From contig PWHN01000039.1 of the NCBI GenBank assembly GCA_003554945.1, positions 1-51,393 of the forward strand: a DNA stretch of 51,393 nucleotides, read 5' to 3'. Both the position numbers and the translations under genes were made by a program. Below, in pieces: positions 7,384 to 17,083 of the stretch. The notes beneath the pieces were generated by a model that was not told where the DNA came from, did no database searches, and worked only from the letters and a program-made list of their open reading frames with translations. This stretch comes from a bacterium. Lineage in GTDB: Bacteria > T1Sed10-126. Each line of letters starts with the position of its first letter. Within the stretch, counting starts at the first letter, position 1.

Positions 7384-9225
7384 TTGATTACGTCTTGTAA
7401 GCTCTTGGGGACACGGGCTATTATTTTTGTCGTTTGTTGTTTATCCGCGATGAGCTTAATCCTTTTATCCCCCCCTGTTCAGGCGCTGGAAGAAGCCGAA
7501 GAATTAGATGAAGCCGGGGAGCTCCGGGAGGCGTATTACCGCTACCGGGATCTTTTCGAAGAAAATCCAGAAGATGAAGAAGTGGCTCTCGGGTTACTTC
7601 GTGTGGCAACTGATCTGGAACGTTGGGAAATGGCCGCTGCTGCGCTGGAACGCTACGATTGGCTTGAACCGGACAGTCCTGAAGTTGCCCGTCAGGCCAC
7701 CCGCATGTATTATCACCAGAACGAGTTGGACACAGCTCTGGAGTATGCAGAAATTTATCGTGAGCGTGCCCCCGGTGACTGGCGGCCCTTCCATTTTTTA
7801 TCTCAAATACATTTTGCCCGGCATGACTACCTCAGAGCTCGTGATTCTGTCAACTCAGCCGAGTTACGTTCGCCGGATAATCCCTGGGTTTTGCTTGACA
7901 GGTTTCAACTGGAGCTCCGGTTGCGTGATCGGTTTGACGAAGAGATTCTTGACCGGCTCCTGGAAACGGCTCAGCATGCTAACATTTTTTGGGATATTGC
8001 TGGGCTTGATGAGGTCCGTGATGATCTTGAGCGGACCCGTGAAATTCTGGAAACCGGACTGAATTTTTTGCCGGCAGAGCGACCTCCTATTTTGCGCCCG
8101 GTTTCAGAGGACCAATATCGTTACCGTCTGGCCCGCATTCAGTACAGACTGGGAGATCTGGAGGCGGCGTCGGAAACTATGCAGCCGGTTGAAAACGGTC
8201 TTCGGGTTGAATGGTTTAAAACCATGCTGATCGAAGAACCCGAAGAACGTCTTGAACAGCTTGCTGTGTTGTTTGCCGACAACCCGGACAATCCAGCACT
8301 GCAATGGTATTTATCCCGAGAGGCGCGGCAACGCCAGGGTCGTGAAGGCGAGCTCCGCCAGCAGCTTGCAGATTATTTTTATCGTGAGTTCAGGAGTAAT
8401 TTCTTTCTCAATTACCTTGAGGCTTCACTAAGTGCTCTCAATCGAAGTCTGGAAATGGATCCGTTGAATGCCAGCCGGCAGTTTGAGCTAACCCGATATT
8501 TTGGCGAAAGAGGCTGGGAACGTTCACAGCTTCAGGGGGGAGAAAGGGTTGAGGAACTGGGGATTGACCCGCCCGAGCAGATCAGTGATTATCTTGAGGG
8601 GTTGAGGGTATCGCCAACCCCGGAAGGTTTTATTTCCCCTGTTAATCCAACCGTAAAGATAGCTATCAATATTGAGGATCCTTTGACTGCACCGCCGGAA
8701 ATAGAAGAGATACTGGCCTCGATGTTCCGACAGCTTTTCCACCATTACCCAGTTTTTGAGCTGGATGAAGTGATAACGGAAACTATGGCAGCCGGAGAGT
8801 TACGCCGTGAGGTTCGTGAGACGGATATTGAAGGAGCACTGCGTCTTAATATTCGAAAGTGGGAGGAAGAAATAATTGCTGAACTTAGCTTCTATTTGCC
8901 CGGGGAGGAAGAGGAAACTTTAACCTTTTATGACGCCGGGCAACGTAATCTATGGCGTCTGCTGGATTTTTCTCTTACAAATTTTCGTGATCACTGGCCC
9001 TGGACGGGTCGGGTCTTTGAAACCAGCGAAAGCGGCGCTCTTATCAACCTGGGAAGAATACATGGGTTGGGCGAGGGCGACCTGTTTGAACTGGGCGAGC
9101 GCGAATTCCCGGTTTCGGAAATTTATGAGCAGTGGCTGGAGCTTGAATTTCCCAGTCCTATTTTTGAGGGAAGGATACAAAGAGGTTCGAGAGCGCGATT
9201 AATCGAGCGAAGGGAGGAGGATTAA
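7384..9225 (+). CDS. Secreted or membrane-anchored TPR-repeat protein of unknown function
   Basis: Signal-like hydrophobic N-terminus (IIFVVCCLSAMSLILLSPPVQA), repeated TPR-like helices (A-x-x-L-x-x-x-P-x-D). Start placed at TTG 7384 after a GAAAGAG SD; the ORF track start at 7267 overlaps the upstream gene. Confidence 0.7.
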   Translation: MITSCKLLGTRAIIFVVCCLSAMSLILLSPPVQALEEAEELDEAGELREAYYRYRDLFEENPEDEEVALGLLRVATDLERWEMAAAALERYDWLEPDSPEVARQATRMYYHQNELDTALEYAEIYRERAPGDWRPFHFLSQIHFARHDYLRARDSVNSAELRSPDNPWVLLDRFQLELRLRDRFDEEILDRLLETAQHANIFWDIAGLDEVRDDLERTREILETGLNFLPAERPPILRPVSEDQYRYRLARIQYRLGDLEAASETMQPVENGLRVEWFKTMLIEEPEERLEQLAVLFADNPDNPALQWYLSREARQRQGREGELRQQLADYFYREFRSNFFLNYLEASLSALNRSLEMDPLNASRQFELTRYFGERGWERSQLQGGERVEELGIDPPEQISDYLEGLRVSPTPEGFISPVNPTVKIAINIEDPLTAPPEIEEILASMFRQLFHHYPVFELDEVITETMAAGELRREVRETDIEGALRLNIRKWEEEIIAELSFYLPGEEEETLTFYDAGQRNLWRLLDFSLTNFRDHWPWTGRVFETSESGALINLGRIHGLGEGDLFELGEREFPVSEIYEQWLELEFPSPIFEGRIQRGSRARLIERREED

Positions 9226-9226
9226 G

Positions 9227-10066
9227 TTGAAGACCATAGACAGATACGGACAACCGTTATTTGTAATAGGTAATCCGGTTGAACATACTATTTCACCGCC
9301 AATTCACAACCGGGCTTTTCAGGTGGCAGAACTTCCGCACCGTTATTTTGCGCTTCAAGTAGAGGCAGGGGAGCTGGGCAGGCTGGTTGATTTACTTATC
9401 GACTTAGACAGTCCCGGTGTTAACGTCACGCTCCCCCACAAGGAGAGCATTTGTTCGGTCATATCAAACAAAAGCAGCGAGGTTAAGCGTCTGGGTGCTG
9501 CCAATACAGTTTACCGTCGACGCGGGGAACTGCGGCTTGCGAACACTGACGTCTACGGTTTTTCTAAACTGGCCGCCCCCTGGGAGGAAGAGGCCCGCCG
9601 CGGTGGTGTGTTATTGCTTGGAGCCGGTGGTGCTGCTCGTGCATGTCTGCTGGCTTTTGAACAAATGGGCTGTGAAAAGGTAACTATATACGATGAAGTT
9701 AAGAAGAAAGCAGCGAGAATGGAGGAAGAATTTCGGGAATTGCAGATTGATGTTATCGACAAACCGGAGCTTGACAAAGGGGGATTTGAAGCCCGAGTTG
9801 TGGTCAACGCCACGCCGGTCGGGCTTGAGGAAGGCGAGCCTTCAGTGCTGCCGGAAAAAGTGATCGAACCGGATATGGTCGGGATTGATCTTATTTACAA
9901 CCGGCGCACAAAATTTTTAGAACTTTTCGAAGCTAAAGGATGTCCGAATTGTGGGGGGCTGGATATGCTGGTTTACCAGGCTGCTCGCTCCTGGGAGCTA
10001 TGGACGGATCGACAGCCACCGGTTGAAGCAATGTTTGAAGCGGCCCGGGAAGCAGTTGGAACGTAA
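9227..10066 (+). CDS. aroE: Shikimate dehydrogenase
   Basis: GNPVEHTISPPIHNRAF, NVTLPHKESI, ANTVYR, LLGAGGAARACLLAFEQMG, NATPVGL. Confidence 0.95.
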   Translation: MKTIDRYGQPLFVIGNPVEHTISPPIHNRAFQVAELPHRYFALQVEAGELGRLVDLLIDLDSPGVNVTLPHKESICSVISNKSSEVKRLGAANTVYRRRGELRLANTDVYGFSKLAAPWEEEARRGGVLLLGAGGAARACLLAFEQMGCEKVTIYDEVKKKAARMEEEFRELQIDVIDKPELDKGGFEARVVVNATPVGLEEGEPSVLPEKVIEPDMVGIDLIYNRRTKFLELFEAKGCPNCGGLDMLVYQAARSWELWTDRQPPVEAMFEAAREAVGT

Positions 10067-10884
10067 TGTTTTCAATTCTATTTCTGATTTTTTTGTTTGG
10101 TCTCTGTCTGGGCTCGTTCCTTAACGTCTGTATTTATCGTCTGCCCCGTGAACAATCGGTAATCGGTGGCCGCAGTTACTGCCCCGCTTGTGACCGAATG
10201 ATTGCCTGGCACGATAACATCCCGCTTTTGAGTTATGTCATTTTACTTGGCCGCTGCCGCTACTGCGACGAAAAGATAAGTTTTCGTTATTTTACAGTTG
10301 AGCTGCTTTCGGGACTGGCCCTCGTATTGGCGGGTTATTACTGGCTTTTTCGGCCGCAGAACCCCTACTGGTTCAATTTTATTTCATACTCCTACCTTAT
10401 CCTCGTATCAATTGCAATTTTGTTTATAGATCTTGAATTTTCTATCATTCCGAACCAGCTCAGCTATTCGCTGATAATAACCGGATTGGCCGCCGGTTTT
10501 TTCACTCATGCTCCACTTTCGCCTGCCCGTGTTTCCTTTGCTCCACAGCAGTTCTGGTGGTCCCTGGCCGGTTTTCTGGTTGGAGGAACAATATTTCTTG
10601 TTCTGGCCCTTGTCTCGCCACTGATTTATGGCCAATCCGCGCTGGGTATGGGGGACGTGAAGCTGATTGCTGGCTATGGTGCCTGGATGGGTCCCCGGGC
10701 GGCTCTATTTATAATTGTTGTCGGTTCTCTAATCGGTGCCGTGGTTGGTTCAACCTTAATGATTGCGCGTGGTAAATCACTGCGCAACGAAATTCCTTTT
10801 GGACCTTTTCTCTGTCTGGCCGCCGTATTTTATCTCTTCTGGGGAGCTGAACTGGTCTCCTGGTATGTGGGGTTATTTTCTTGA
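10066..10884 (+). CDS. Prepilin peptidase (A24 family, PilD/GspO type)
   Basis: LGSFLNVCIYRLPR, CPACDRMIAWHDNIPLLSYVILLGRCRYCDEKIS, GMGDVKLIAGYGAWMG. Confidence 0.93.
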   Translation: MFSILFLIFLFGLCLGSFLNVCIYRLPREQSVIGGRSYCPACDRMIAWHDNIPLLSYVILLGRCRYCDEKISFRYFTVELLSGLALVLAGYYWLFRPQNPYWFNFISYSYLILVSIAILFIDLEFSIIPNQLSYSLIITGLAAGFFTHAPLSPARVSFAPQQFWWSLAGFLVGGTIFLVLALVSPLIYGQSALGMGDVKLIAGYGAWMGPRAALFIIVVGSLIGAVVGSTLMIARGKSLRNEIPFGPFLCLAAVFYLFWGAELVSWYVGLFS

Positions 10885-11384
10885 CTGTCGCTCCCTGGCG
10901 CGTTTACTTGCTTGGTTTTATGGGAGCCGGCAAGACTACTGTGGGGGAGCAGCTGTGCGAGGAGCTTGGCTGGCCGGTTAAGGAACTCGATGAGCTGATT
11001 GAGCAGCGAGCTGGGGCGACGATTCCGGAAATTTTTGCCGAACGGGGGGAAGCCGAGTTTCGCCAACTGGAAACAGCAGAACTCAAGCGGGTGTCCCGGC
11101 AAAAGCCGCCGTTAATTATTTCCTGCGGTGGTGGCGTTCCGCTGGCACCCGAAAATCGAAAGGTCATGAGAAAAAACGGGAAACCAGTTTATCTGTATGT
11201 CTCACCTGAAGTTGCCTGGCAGCGTGTTTCTGGTGACGCCAACCGTCCGCTGGCTCAATCACGCGAACAGTTTTTTAAACTCTGGAACGAGCGTGACCCT
11301 ATCTACAGCCGTTTTAATAACCGTGTTGACACGACTGATAAGACCCCTAAAGAAATCGCAAAAAAAGTGTTGGAGTTGTTATAA
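10881..11384 (+). CDS. aroK: Shikimate kinase
   Basis: VYLLGFMGAGKTTVGEQL, ELDELIEQRAGATIPEIFAERGEAEFRQLE, ISCGGGVPL, RPLAQSREQFFKLWNERDPIYSR. Confidence 0.95.
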   Translation: MTVAPWRVYLLGFMGAGKTTVGEQLCEELGWPVKELDELIEQRAGATIPEIFAERGEAEFRQLETAELKRVSRQKPPLIISCGGGVPLAPENRKVMRKNGKPVYLYVSPEVAWQRVSGDANRPLAQSREQFFKLWNERDPIYSRFNNRVDTTDKTPKEIAKKVLELL

Positions 11385-11498
11385 TAGTGTCTCAAAATAG
11401 CTATCAGTATGAAAATTATGAGATTTTCTGGTCATGACAGCCAAAATAAAAATACTGGTCAATTTTTTTAAACAAATATATATGAAGGAGTTGTAACT

Positions 11499-11996
11499 AT
11501 GGCACAACCAAATGAGGTAAATCAGCACCAGCGTGTGGCGGTTTTTGTTGACGTCCAAAACATGTATTATTCAGCACGCTATCAGTACAGCAACAAGGTC
11601 AATTTTGAAAAGCTGATAGAGAAGACGATTCGAGGCCGTAAAATGATCCGAGCCATCGCCTATCTGGTTCAATCGGATGAAATTGATCAATCACGCTTTG
11701 AGGAGATACTGGACCAGTCCGGCTACGAGGTTAAGAATAAGCAGTTACGCACCCGTCCGGACGGCAGTGCAAAAGCTGACTGGGACATGGGGATTGCAAT
11801 TGACGCGATTGCCATCGGTGAGAAGGTAGATGTTGTCTGTCTTGTCAGCGGGGACGGCGATTTTGTAGACATGGTAGAAATGCTCAAGGGAAATGGAGTC
11901 AAGGTGGAAGTATTTTCTTTCCCCTCCAGTACTGCAGAGGAGCTCAAACAGTCCGCGACTGAGTATTATCCTATGGACGAGGAATACCTGCTGTAA
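11499..11996 (+). CDS. NYN-domain (LabA/DUF88 family) protein
   Basis: VAVFVDVQNMYYSARYQYSNKVNFEKL; KADWDMGIAIDAIAIGEKVDVVCLVSGDGDFVDMVEMLKGNGVKVEVFSF. Confidence 0.9.
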   Translation: MAQPNEVNQHQRVAVFVDVQNMYYSARYQYSNKVNFEKLIEKTIRGRKMIRAIAYLVQSDEIDQSRFEEILDQSGYEVKNKQLRTRPDGSAKADWDMGIAIDAIAIGEKVDVVCLVSGDGDFVDMVEMLKGNGVKVEVFSFPSSTAEELKQSATEYYPMDEEYLL

Positions 11997-12008
11997 GCGG
12001 CTTTATCT

Positions 12009-12932
12009 GTGGTTAAACAGCAGCTTTTTATAATGGATCCACCGCCTGAAGAGGTGGATCCTGACCATGACACTACATACGTTCTAATAGAGGAAGCTTG
12101 CGCCCGGGGGTATGAGGTCTGGACAGCACCGGCTTCGAGTTTAAGTCTCGATCAATCCGGTCTTTCAGTAAATGCAGAGAAATACGGGAGTGACGATAAG
12201 ACAAAGAGGCAAGTGGATGTTGATAGATTTGAACTGGTCTGGATGCGAGAGGATCCGCCTTTTGATCGTAATTATTTGTTTGCCACTTATCTGCTGGAGT
12301 ATGCGGCACCCCCGGTGATTAATAATCCCACTGGACTCAGGGATTCAAATGAAAAACTATTTATTCTCGAATTTCCTGAGCTAATTCCTCCCACCTGGGT
12401 AGGAGCTGAACTGGCGGAAGCAAAACAGTTTGTTGAAACTGTAGGCGGTAAGGCAGTGGTCAAAAGTCTCTCCGGTTATGGCGGTGAAGAGGTTCACCTG
12501 CTAACTCTGGGTGATGAGCATTTCCAAACTATATTTGCAGAGTTAACTGACGACGGTTGTCGCCCGGTAATGCTGCAGAAGTTTTATCCCGAGGTCAGGG
12601 GAGAGGGGGACAGGCGTTTGATTTTGCTGGACGGTCGGCCGATTGGCGGATTGACCCGTTACCCGGCAGCGGGAGACTTTAGGGCTAACCTGCATTCTGG
12701 CGGCAGCGCCGGCGAAGCTTACGTTTCACCGGCCGAAGAGAAGCTTTGCCGGCAGATTGCTCCTGAGTTAAAAAATCGCGGTCTTTATCTGGTTGGGCTT
12801 GATCTTGTGGGAGGATTGATTACTGAAATAAATGTAACCAGCCCTACCTGTGTCCAGGAGATTAATCGGCTTGCCGGAAAAAAATTGGAGGCAGATATAC
12901 TGGATTTTGCCGAAGCTATTCTGGAGGGGTAG
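12009..12932 (+). CDS. Glutathione synthetase-like (GshB family) ATP-grasp protein
   Basis: FIMDPPPEEVDPDHDTTYVLIEEACARGYEVW; REDPPFDRNYLFATYLLE; VINNPTGLRDSNEKLFILEFPELIPPT; VVKSLSGYGGEEVHLL; GDRRLILLDGRPIGGLTRYPAAGDFRANLHSGGSA. Confidence 0.88.
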   Translation: MVKQQLFIMDPPPEEVDPDHDTTYVLIEEACARGYEVWTAPASSLSLDQSGLSVNAEKYGSDDKTKRQVDVDRFELVWMREDPPFDRNYLFATYLLEYAAPPVINNPTGLRDSNEKLFILEFPELIPPTWVGAELAEAKQFVETVGGKAVVKSLSGYGGEEVHLLTLGDEHFQTIFAELTDDGCRPVMLQKFYPEVRGEGDRRLILLDGRPIGGLTRYPAAGDFRANLHSGGSAGEAYVSPAEEKLCRQIAPELKNRGLYLVGLDLVGGLITEINVTSPTCVQEINRLAGKKLEADILDFAEAILEG

Positions 12933-12991
12933 AGGTCTTTTGAAATTTAAGGCAGGATACGGAGTTTTCAACAGGCAGGAGGTAGCACAAA

Positions 12992-13612
12992 ATGCTCACA
13001 TTTGCGGTGCCCAAAGGACGTATGCTGGAGCAGACCACTCGCTGTTTGCGTGAGGCCGGCTGGTCTATTCCTGATTTTGATCCCGGCAAGCGTGAATTAA
13101 TTTTTTATGACAACGACCGCAACTTTAAATTTGTGCTTGTCAAACCCTACGACGTGCCCACTTATGTTGAGTATGGAGCTGCCGAAATAGGTGTTGCCGG
13201 GAAAGACATAATTGAGGAACGGGAAGCAAATGTATACGAGTTGCTTGATTTAAAGTTCAGTCGCTGCCGCTTATCCGTTGCTCGTCCCGAACAGACTCCC
13301 CCCGGTGCTGTAAGTTCGCGGGTTGCCACTGAATTTGTAAACTTAACTAAAAAGTATTTTTCTTCGCGTGGGGAAAACGTAGAAGTTATCAAGCTACACG
13401 GCTCCGTGGAGCTTGCTCCACTGCTTGATCTGGCAGGTCGGATAGTTGACATAGTTTCAAGTGGTCGAACGTTAAAACAGAACAATCTGGTTGAGGAGGA
13501 AGTTATTTTAAAATCAAGCGCCCGTCTGATTGTTAACCGGCCTGCGTTAAAGCTGCACCAGGAAGAAATCAAAGAGAAAATCAAACGTTTAAAAGGAGTG
13601 TTAGACCAGTGA
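12992..13612 (+). CDS. hisG: ATP phosphoribosyltransferase, short form (HisGS)
   Basis: MLTFAVPKGRMLEQTTRCLREAG; 206 aa without the C-terminal regulatory domain; DIVSSGRTLKQNNL. Confidence 0.95.
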   Translation: MLTFAVPKGRMLEQTTRCLREAGWSIPDFDPGKRELIFYDNDRNFKFVLVKPYDVPTYVEYGAAEIGVAGKDIIEEREANVYELLDLKFSRCRLSVARPEQTPPGAVSSRVATEFVNLTKKYFSSRGENVEVIKLHGSVELAPLLDLAGRIVDIVSSGRTLKQNNLVEEEVILKSSARLIVNRPALKLHQEEIKEKIKRLKGVLDQ

Positions 13613-14883
13613 TAGAAATTTTAAACACAGCTACCGATGAAATTAGTTTTAAACAGAGCCCTCTGGCAAGGGAAGACGCTGAAACTCAGCGTAAGATCAA
13701 GAATATGGTGGGTAAGATACGTCGTGAGGGTTGGCCCGCTGTTGTGGAGTATTCGCTTGAATACGATGATGTCGATCCAGAGCCCTCACCGTTAGCTCCT
13801 TCACAACTGGAAGAGAGCTGGGAACAACTTGACTCCCGTGCCAGGAAGGCGCTGAAAAAAGCCAAAAAACGCATTGGTCGTTATCAGAAGGCCCTGCTAC
13901 CCAGTTCACGCAATTTCACAGAATTAACCGGTGGTTTGCTTGGTGATATAGTCCGGCCGCTGAATCGTGTCGGCTGCTACATTCCCGGCGGTCGAGTTCC
14001 GATGCCTTCGTCAGTATTAATGACGGCTTACATTGCCGAAGTGGCCGGGGTCGAGGAAATAATTATCTGTTCGCCGCCCGGAGAAGACGGACTGCCTCAT
14101 CCTACTATTCAGGCCGCCGCTCACCTGTTGGAGGACGTTGAAGTGTACGGGATCGGCGGTGTACAGGCGATCGCCGCCATGGCTTACGGAGCCGGCGAGC
14201 TCCCCGGAGTTGATCTGGTTGCGGGCCCTGGAAATAATTACGTGACCCTGGCTAAAAAAGAGGTATACGGTGATGTTGATATCGATATGTTAGCAGGTCC
14301 CTCGGAGATTGCCATAATTGCCGAGCAGCCAGCCGCCAATCCTCGATTTGTTGCCGCCGATCTGCTCTCGCAGGCTGAACACGACCCCCGGGCACGCGCC
14401 TATCTATTTACTCCTCATTTGACGCTGGCTGAAAAGGTTCGTGAGGAAATAAATAAATTAAGTGCCAATCATCCCCACGAAGACGTGATGGAAAAATCAT
14501 TGCGTGACTCTGCATTGATAGTAACTTCCGGGATAGAGGAGGCAATTAGTCTCTCCAATCAGCTTGCTCCCGAACATCTGGAGCTACACGTCATCAAGCC
14601 GATGGCTCTGGTTGACGACTGTGAAAATGCCGGCGCCATATTTTGTGGCGACTGGACACCAGAGGCAATAGGCGATTATGTCGCCGGCCCCAGCCATACT
14701 TTACCTACCGGGGGCAGCGCCCGTTTCTTCAGTCCACTCTCGGTCTACACGTTTATTCGTCACCAGTCGTTAGTTGCGTTGACCGAGGGCGATTACCGGG
14801 AAATAGCTCCTGCTACTGAAACACTTGCAGAACTGGAGTCTCTACCCGCACACAAATATAGCTCAGCCGTCAGGCTCGAGTGA
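13609..14883 (+). CDS. hisD: Histidinol dehydrogenase
   Basis: VGCYIPGGRVPMPSSVLMTAYIAEVAGV; GPGNNYVTLAKKEVYGDVDIDMLAGPSEIAIIA; EHLELHV. Confidence 0.97.
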   Translation: MIEILNTATDEISFKQSPLAREDAETQRKIKNMVGKIRREGWPAVVEYSLEYDDVDPEPSPLAPSQLEESWEQLDSRARKALKKAKKRIGRYQKALLPSSRNFTELTGGLLGDIVRPLNRVGCYIPGGRVPMPSSVLMTAYIAEVAGVEEIIICSPPGEDGLPHPTIQAAAHLLEDVEVYGIGGVQAIAAMAYGAGELPGVDLVAGPGNNYVTLAKKEVYGDVDIDMLAGPSEIAIIAEQPAANPRFVAADLLSQAEHDPRARAYLFTPHLTLAEKVREEINKLSANHPHEDVMEKSLRDSALIVTSGIEEAISLSNQLAPEHLELHVIKPMALVDDCENAGAIFCGDWTPEAIGDYVAGPSHTLPTGGSARFFSPLSVYTFIRHQSLVALTEGDYREIAPATETLAELESLPAHKYSSAVRLE

Positions 14884-14900
14884 CTTTCTGAGGTGATAAT

Positions 14901-15488
14901 ATGAATGGCCGTAGAGCTTTAGTAGAAAGAGAGACAAAAGAGACGGATTTAGTGGTGGAGCTAAGCCTCGACGATTACAATGACCCGCTTATCGATACTA
15001 CTGTCCCCTTCTTTGACCACATGCTTGAACAACTTGCTAAACACAGTGGTTTTGCTCTACGTGTTGAAGGGAGCGGTGACACAGAAATCGATTCTCATCA
15101 TCTAATTGAAGATACCGGAATTGTCCTTGGACAGGCTTTAAACGAAGCTTTAGGCGAACGTCGCGGCATAAGTCGCTATGCCAGTCTGGACCTTGTTTTT
15201 GATGAAACTATGGTGCGAGGCGCCGTGGATATAAGCGGCCGAGCTTTTTTTGACTGTAACCTGGAGATAGACGGTGATATTGAAGGTTTCCCGCTCGAAG
15301 TTTTGCCTGAATTTTTAAGATCTTTCGCCGATCAGGCAAATATTACATTACACATCGATCAGATTAAATCGAGCAACAGGCACCATCTCGCGGAAGCCGT
15401 TTTTAAATGTCTGGCCAGAATTTTGCGAGCGGCGGTTAAGGTGACAGGGGAGGACGTCCCCTCGACCAAGGGAACTCTTACAAAGTGA
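14901..15488 (+). CDS. hisB: Imidazoleglycerol-phosphate dehydratase
   Basis: PFFDHMLEQLAKHSGFAL; DSHHLIEDTGIVLGQAL; SNRHHLAEAVFKCLARILRAAV. Confidence 0.97.
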   Translation: MNGRRALVERETKETDLVVELSLDDYNDPLIDTTVPFFDHMLEQLAKHSGFALRVEGSGDTEIDSHHLIEDTGIVLGQALNEALGERRGISRYASLDLVFDETMVRGAVDISGRAFFDCNLEIDGDIEGFPLEVLPEFLRSFADQANITLHIDQIKSSNRHHLAEAVFKCLARILRAAVKVTGEDVPSTKGTLTK

Positions 15489-16099
15489 TTAAAATTGTTG
15501 ATTATGGAGTCGGCAACCTCCGTTCCGTTCAAAAAGCTTTCGAAAAGGTGGGCTATACCGCCTCTTTAGTTTCTAAACCGGAGGAATTGCAGGGTTGCGA
15601 TCTGCTTGTTCTGCCCGGCGTCGGAGCTTTTGATCGGGCTGTTTACAACCTCAAACAGCGAAAACTCTGGTCTCCAATTGCTGAGCATCTCAAGGCGGGG
15701 CGTCCCTACCTGGGGATATGTCTGGGATTGCAGCTTCTGTTTGAAGGAAGCGAGGAGGGACGGGAGAGTGGATTTGCACAATTTCCGGGGAAAGTTATTG
15801 AGTTTAAAAATATTACCCCGGTGCCTCACATGGGATGGAATGAGACCGTCTGGGTTAACGAGGGAGTCAATTTAAGTCCGGCTGCGGTTGAAATTCCCTG
15901 TTACTACTACGTTCATTCCTACTTTCCTGTTCCCGCCGATCCCGATCTAACAGCGGCTTACTCTGATTACGGAGGTCGGTTCTGTTCAGCGGTGCGGCGC
16001 GGAAATGTTATGGGTGTACAATTTCACCCGGAGAAGAGTCAGTTCGCCGGTCTTAATTTTTTAAAAAAATACTGTGAAGGAGTCCTAAATTATGACTGA
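15485..16099 (+). CDS. hisH: Imidazole glycerol phosphate synthase, glutaminase subunit
   Basis: IKIVDYGVGNLRSVQKAFEKVGY; LPGVGAFDRAV; YLGICLGLQLLFEGSEEG; GVQFHPEKSQFAGLNFLKKY. Confidence 0.97.
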   Translation: MIKIVDYGVGNLRSVQKAFEKVGYTASLVSKPEELQGCDLLVLPGVGAFDRAVYNLKQRKLWSPIAEHLKAGRPYLGICLGLQLLFEGSEEGRESGFAQFPGKVIEFKNITPVPHMGWNETVWVNEGVNLSPAAVEIPCYYYVHSYFPVPADPDLTAAYSDYGGRFCSAVRRGNVMGVQFHPEKSQFAGLNFLKKYCEGVLNYD

Positions 16100-16826
16100 A
16101 AACAATTTTAATGTTATCCCGGCAATTGATCTGAAGGCTGGGCGCTGCGTCCGTCTTTACCAGGGAAAGCGTGAGCAGGAAACAAAATATAGCGATAACC
16201 CGACCGGTGTCGCCCGACGCTGGGAGGAACTTGGTGCCCGCCGCCTGCACATTGTAGACCTGGACGGAGCTTTTGAAGAGGAAACTAAGAATCAAGCAGT
16301 AATAAAAGAAATTATTGCAGAACTTTCTATACCCTGCCAGGTCGGCGGTGGTTTGCGCTCAAGGGAAGCTCTTGCTGAGCTTTTTGAGGCGGGGGCAGCG
16401 GCCGGAATAGTTGGAACCGCCGGCATTAAGGAACCCGACTGGCTGGGCGAGATGGTGGGTGAGTTTGGTGCGGATAAAATTTATGCCGGCGTTGACTGTG
16501 ACGCCGGTGAAGTTATGGTTTCCGGCTGGAGAGAAGGGGCTTCGCTGCAGCGTGACCGGTGGCTTGAAAAGCTGGAAAATATTGGCGTGAAAACTATAAT
16601 ATATACTGATATCAGCCGCGACGGGACGGAAGAGGGTCCAAACCTGGCGGCTGTGCAGGAGGTCCTGGAAAGTTTTAATCTAAACGTGATTGCTTCCGGC
16701 GGCGTTGGTTGTCTTGAAGACGTCCGCCGTCTTCAGGCTCTAAATCATCCGCGCCTGCTCGGGGTCATAACCGGCAAAGCTCTCTACGAGGGTAATTTAG
16801 ACCTTGCTAAGGCCCTGGCCATTTAA
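16092..16826 (+). CDS. hisA: HisA isomerase (ProFAR isomerase)
   Basis: NVIPAIDLKAGRCVRLYQGKREQETKYSDNP; LHIVDLDGA; QVGGGLRSREALAELFEAGA; YTDISRDGTEEGPNLA. Confidence 0.96.
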   Translation: MTENNFNVIPAIDLKAGRCVRLYQGKREQETKYSDNPTGVARRWEELGARRLHIVDLDGAFEEETKNQAVIKEIIAELSIPCQVGGGLRSREALAELFEAGAAAGIVGTAGIKEPDWLGEMVGEFGADKIYAGVDCDAGEVMVSGWREGASLQRDRWLEKLENIGVKTIIYTDISRDGTEEGPNLAAVQEVLESFNLNVIASGGVGCLEDVRRLQALNHPRLLGVITGKALYEGNLDLAKALAI

Positions 16827-16899
16827 TTGAGAAAGTAAAGAGGGAGGCATTGATACCTATAATTTTGGGCAACACCTGCAGGTCGCTCTTGAACTTGAC

Positions 16900-17083
16900 G
16901 TCATTCCGGCCATCGAGCCGGAATCCATCTTGAATTTAAGCGGGTATAGTTCAAAACCGTAAAAATGGATTGCGGATCGTAGTCCGCAATGACGACCTTT
17001 AGTTCAAAACCGTAAAAATGGATTGCGGATCAAGCCCGCAATGACGTTCGTTGGATAAAGCCCTGGGACGTCATACGTTCCCA
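16900..17083. repeat. Repeat cluster between hisA and hisF: module A (16900-16936), module B (16965-16993), module B (17018-17045), module C (about 17064-17083)
   Basis: AGTTCAAAACCGTAAAAATGGATTGCGGATC occurs exactly at 16948-16978 and 17001-17031; hairpin cores as elsewhere. Confidence 0.85.

Noticed and set aside
13162-13584. 140-aa - strand ORF antisense to hisG
   Set aside because: Shadow ORF from codon bias; hisG is well supported on the + strand.
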